From NCBI RefSeq assembly GCF_003286085.1, contig NW_020825326.1:1488001-1552000 (forward strand): a stretch of DNA of 64,000 bases, in the 5' to 3' direction. Below, one piece after another: positions 62,130 to 64,000 of the stretch. Under the pieces are notes generated by a model. The model was given only the letters and a program-made list of their open reading frames with translations. It searched no databases and was not told where the DNA came from. The position numbers and the translations under genes are program-made. Origin of the DNA: Drosophila persimilis. Taxonomy: Eukaryota; Arthropoda; Insecta; Diptera; Drosophilidae. The number at the start of each line of letters is the position of its first letter. Within the stretch, counting starts at the first letter, position 1.

Positions 62130-63795
62130 CTGGCGCTGATGCTGCAGGTTGGCGGTATAGAAATGATTCATGAACTGTCGGTGCTGGCGATGGGGCAGCG
62201 TCAGGTTGACGGGCGGTATGTGGTCCGCCGACGAGGAGGTGGCTATTGGCGGCAGCTGCTGCCCTTGCCCTTGCCCCGTGTCTGCCAGCTGGCTAAGGCC
62301 GTGCGGTCCGAGTGGCACCAGCGGACTACTCAGCGTGCGAGAGAGGGGCCGCATCAGGCGCTTGGCCAGCTCCTCCTTATTTTGTAGCAGAAGCAGCTCC
62401 CGCTGCTGCTGAAGGTACTCCTGGTCCCGCTGTAGGCTATTGACCTTGGTCCCGCTCCCGCCGGCCACCGCTGCTGAGGGCGTGGTGGCGGCTGAAGGGC
62501 TCGTGCGATAGACTGCTGCTGCGGCGGCCAGAGCCTCGGGCAGACTCTGTGAGGTGCTGGTGGCTATGGTGCTGGTCAGTACCGTTTTGGGCGGTTTCTT
62601 TTTATCGGTCAGGTCCATCACCTCCGCGGCGGAGTCGTCCTCCTCCTCCTTCAGCTGGGACTCGCGCACTCCAGCGGCCGTCGCAGCTCCGCTGCGGGTG
62701 AGCACGGTCTGGCGCAGCTTCTGGGTGAGCACCTGATGCTGGTACGCCTGGCGCTCCGCCTGGGGAGAAGCATTCGGTTGATCATTTACGAACTTACGAA
62801 GTGGAGGGGACACACGGGGCGGATGCTACTCACCTCGCTGTTCTCGTAATGCGTTTGGGCCACATTCAGCTGCCCGGCGCCCGTCAGCATCGGATGTCCC
62901 AGGGGCAGCGGGGCCGACTGAGTCCTGCCCAAGGGTCGGTGGCCCTGCTTGTGCAGATGCACCTGAGCCACCTGTGCATCCGTGATTGGTGTGTTGTGCG
63001 GGTGTCCGCCGTACAGAGCATGACCATGCCCGTGTCCATGACCGTGTCCATGGCCGTGACCGTGACCATAGCCATGCCCGTGTCCGTGGCTGTTGGTGGG
63101 AGGCAGGGAGCCGGCCGCTGCTGCCGCCGCCGCTGCTGCTGCAGCCACGGCCGCCGCATGCAGATTGACTGCGGAGCCGGCGGTCACTCCCCCCAGCTGC
63201 TGCATGTAGGACGAGGACGAGGGCAGAATGGTGGAGGCGGCGTGCGCCTGCGGCGGAGCCACATCCCCCACCAGGGAGGCCTGGGACGAGGACGTAGACG
63301 TCGCCGAGGCGGACCTGACCACGGGCGAGGGCTGCTGGGGCGCGATTCCCGTGGCCGGCATCATGGCCAGCGGCCCAGTCGGCTGCCGTCCCACGAAGGA
63401 CATACCCAGCTGATTGTAGTAGGTCGGCTGGCCCCCGGCGGCCGCCACATGCTGGTGCAGTGCCGCGAACATCGCCGTAGCCCGCGCCTGCGCCTGCGCC
63501 TGGGCCTGGGCACTCGCCTGTGCCTGTGCCTGCGCCTGCGCCTGTGCCTGCGCCTGCACCTGGGCGGAGTTTGGTAAATGCGGTCGTCCCAGGGATATGT
63601 TGGGCAGGGAGGGCGAGCTGAACAGTGGCAGGTCGTTGATGCTGCTCCTCTGCCCCGGCTGGTACTGGCTCCCCTCCTCGTTCTCCTCCTGGATCGGAGC
63701 ACTCGTCGGGGAACCCCTGCTCCCGACCACGCCCACCGACAGCCCCGTGGACGAGGGCGGAGAGTTAGGGCCAGAGTCCGGCGTGCTGTTGGAGT
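59916..63795 (-). CDS. HDAC4: histone deacetylase 4 (class IIa), catalytic domain and C-terminus; 5' part missing
   Basis: Six exons join in phase: 62834-63795, 61482-62759, 61213-61332, 60717-61151, 60496-60629 and 59916-59970, about 995 codons. The N-terminal MEF2-binding part lies right of the window. Class IIa HDACs repress MEF2 targets and shuttle under 14-3-3 control: [13 protein letters not shown] and [10 protein letters not shown] match their phospho-sites. Low-complexity runs follow: QAQA, GHGH, poly-Ala and a poly-Gln of about 15. The deacetylase domain has [33 protein letters not shown] (zinc Asp and His), [11 protein letters not shown] (third zinc ligand) and [12 protein letters not shown]. 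The last motif keeps the catalytic Tyr (codon 60861-60863) where vertebrate class IIa enzymes have His. The C-terminus reads [19 protein letters not shown], the acidic end typical of the fly protein. The last donor is a weak GTTCGT; reading through gives a short HRFVSV end instead. Confidence 0.95.
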
Positions 63796-64000
63796 CTGTT
63801 TTGGAGGGTACAGAGAAAGCTTCGGTTATTAATTATTCGGTGGGAGCTGGCCAGGAAATGGAATGGTAAAGGACTCAGAAACAGTTTAGACGGCAGTCAG
63901 GCAGCAGTTAGTGGACTGAGCGTAGCTGTAGCTGTGGCTGTGGCTGTGGCTGTGGCTGGAGCTGATCAATGGTTGGATCTTCGTGGATAGCAGGGGTTAA
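63796..64000 (-). other. HDAC4 intron running off the window
   Basis: Upstream of the CAG acceptor at 63798-63796 the minus strand is intronic. A GCTGTG hexamer repeat lies at about 63920-63960. No further exon is visible before the window ends. Confidence 0.7.

Noticed and set aside
62801-63577. 258-codon plus-strand frame opposite HDAC4
   Set aside because: Antisense of the GHGH/QAQA/poly-Ala-rich HDAC4 exon; Arg/Gly/His-rich composition is a mirror of those repeats.

Overview
This is an animal nuclear genome segment, almost certainly Drosophila and most likely the obscura group. Genes have introns with GT/AG borders. Coding exons are GC-rich with strong C/G third positions. Non-coding DNA is packed with short microsatellites and with ACATACATATGTA-type runs. 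The predicted proteins read as close orthologues of D. melanogaster X-linked genes. The species call is an inference from overall look and was not checked by alignment.

Layout, left to right. (1) 42-1051, minus: the 5' coding exons of comatose (comt/Nsf1, the NSF ATPase); the rest of the gene lies left of the window. (2) 2056-2445, minus: a decayed zeste/apontic-like Myb-SANT DNA-binding ORF. (3) 3911-49775, plus: all eight coding exons of mew (integrin alphaPS1, 1129 aa). Its first intron is about 34.5 kb. That intron holds one credible nested intronless gene (26932-27444, a divergent Nup35-type RRM) and otherwise microsatellites and unassigned sequence. Intron 3 carries an internally deleted Tc1-like transposon, and intron 4 carries a degenerate repeated motif. 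Directly after the mew stop codon there is an 81-codon in-frame open extension with coding-like codon use, the strongest unusual signal here. (4) 51796-52596, minus: REG, the proteasome activator PA28-gamma. (5) 53579-54295, plus: an LRRC57-like leucine-rich-repeat protein, sharing an upstream region with REG that has two perfect DREF sites. (6) 54529-56613, minus: a peroxisomal acyl-CoA oxidase ending in a PTS1-like tripeptide. (7) 59916-63795, minus: HDAC4 (class IIa deacetylase), with its catalytic domain and 3' end complete, its N-terminus beyond the right edge, and a long 3' UTR at about 56.99-59.9 kb.

These genes are not an operon. They serve separate jobs: vesicle fusion (comt), laminin adhesion (mew), nuclear proteasome activation (REG), fatty-acid beta-oxidation (acyl-CoA oxidase) and transcriptional repression (HDAC4). 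mew/REG and LRRC57-like/acyl-CoA oxidase are convergent pairs; REG/LRRC57-like is a divergent pair. Exon borders were placed by hand from splice consensus, reading-frame phase and remembered family conservation. No alignment or gene predictor was run.
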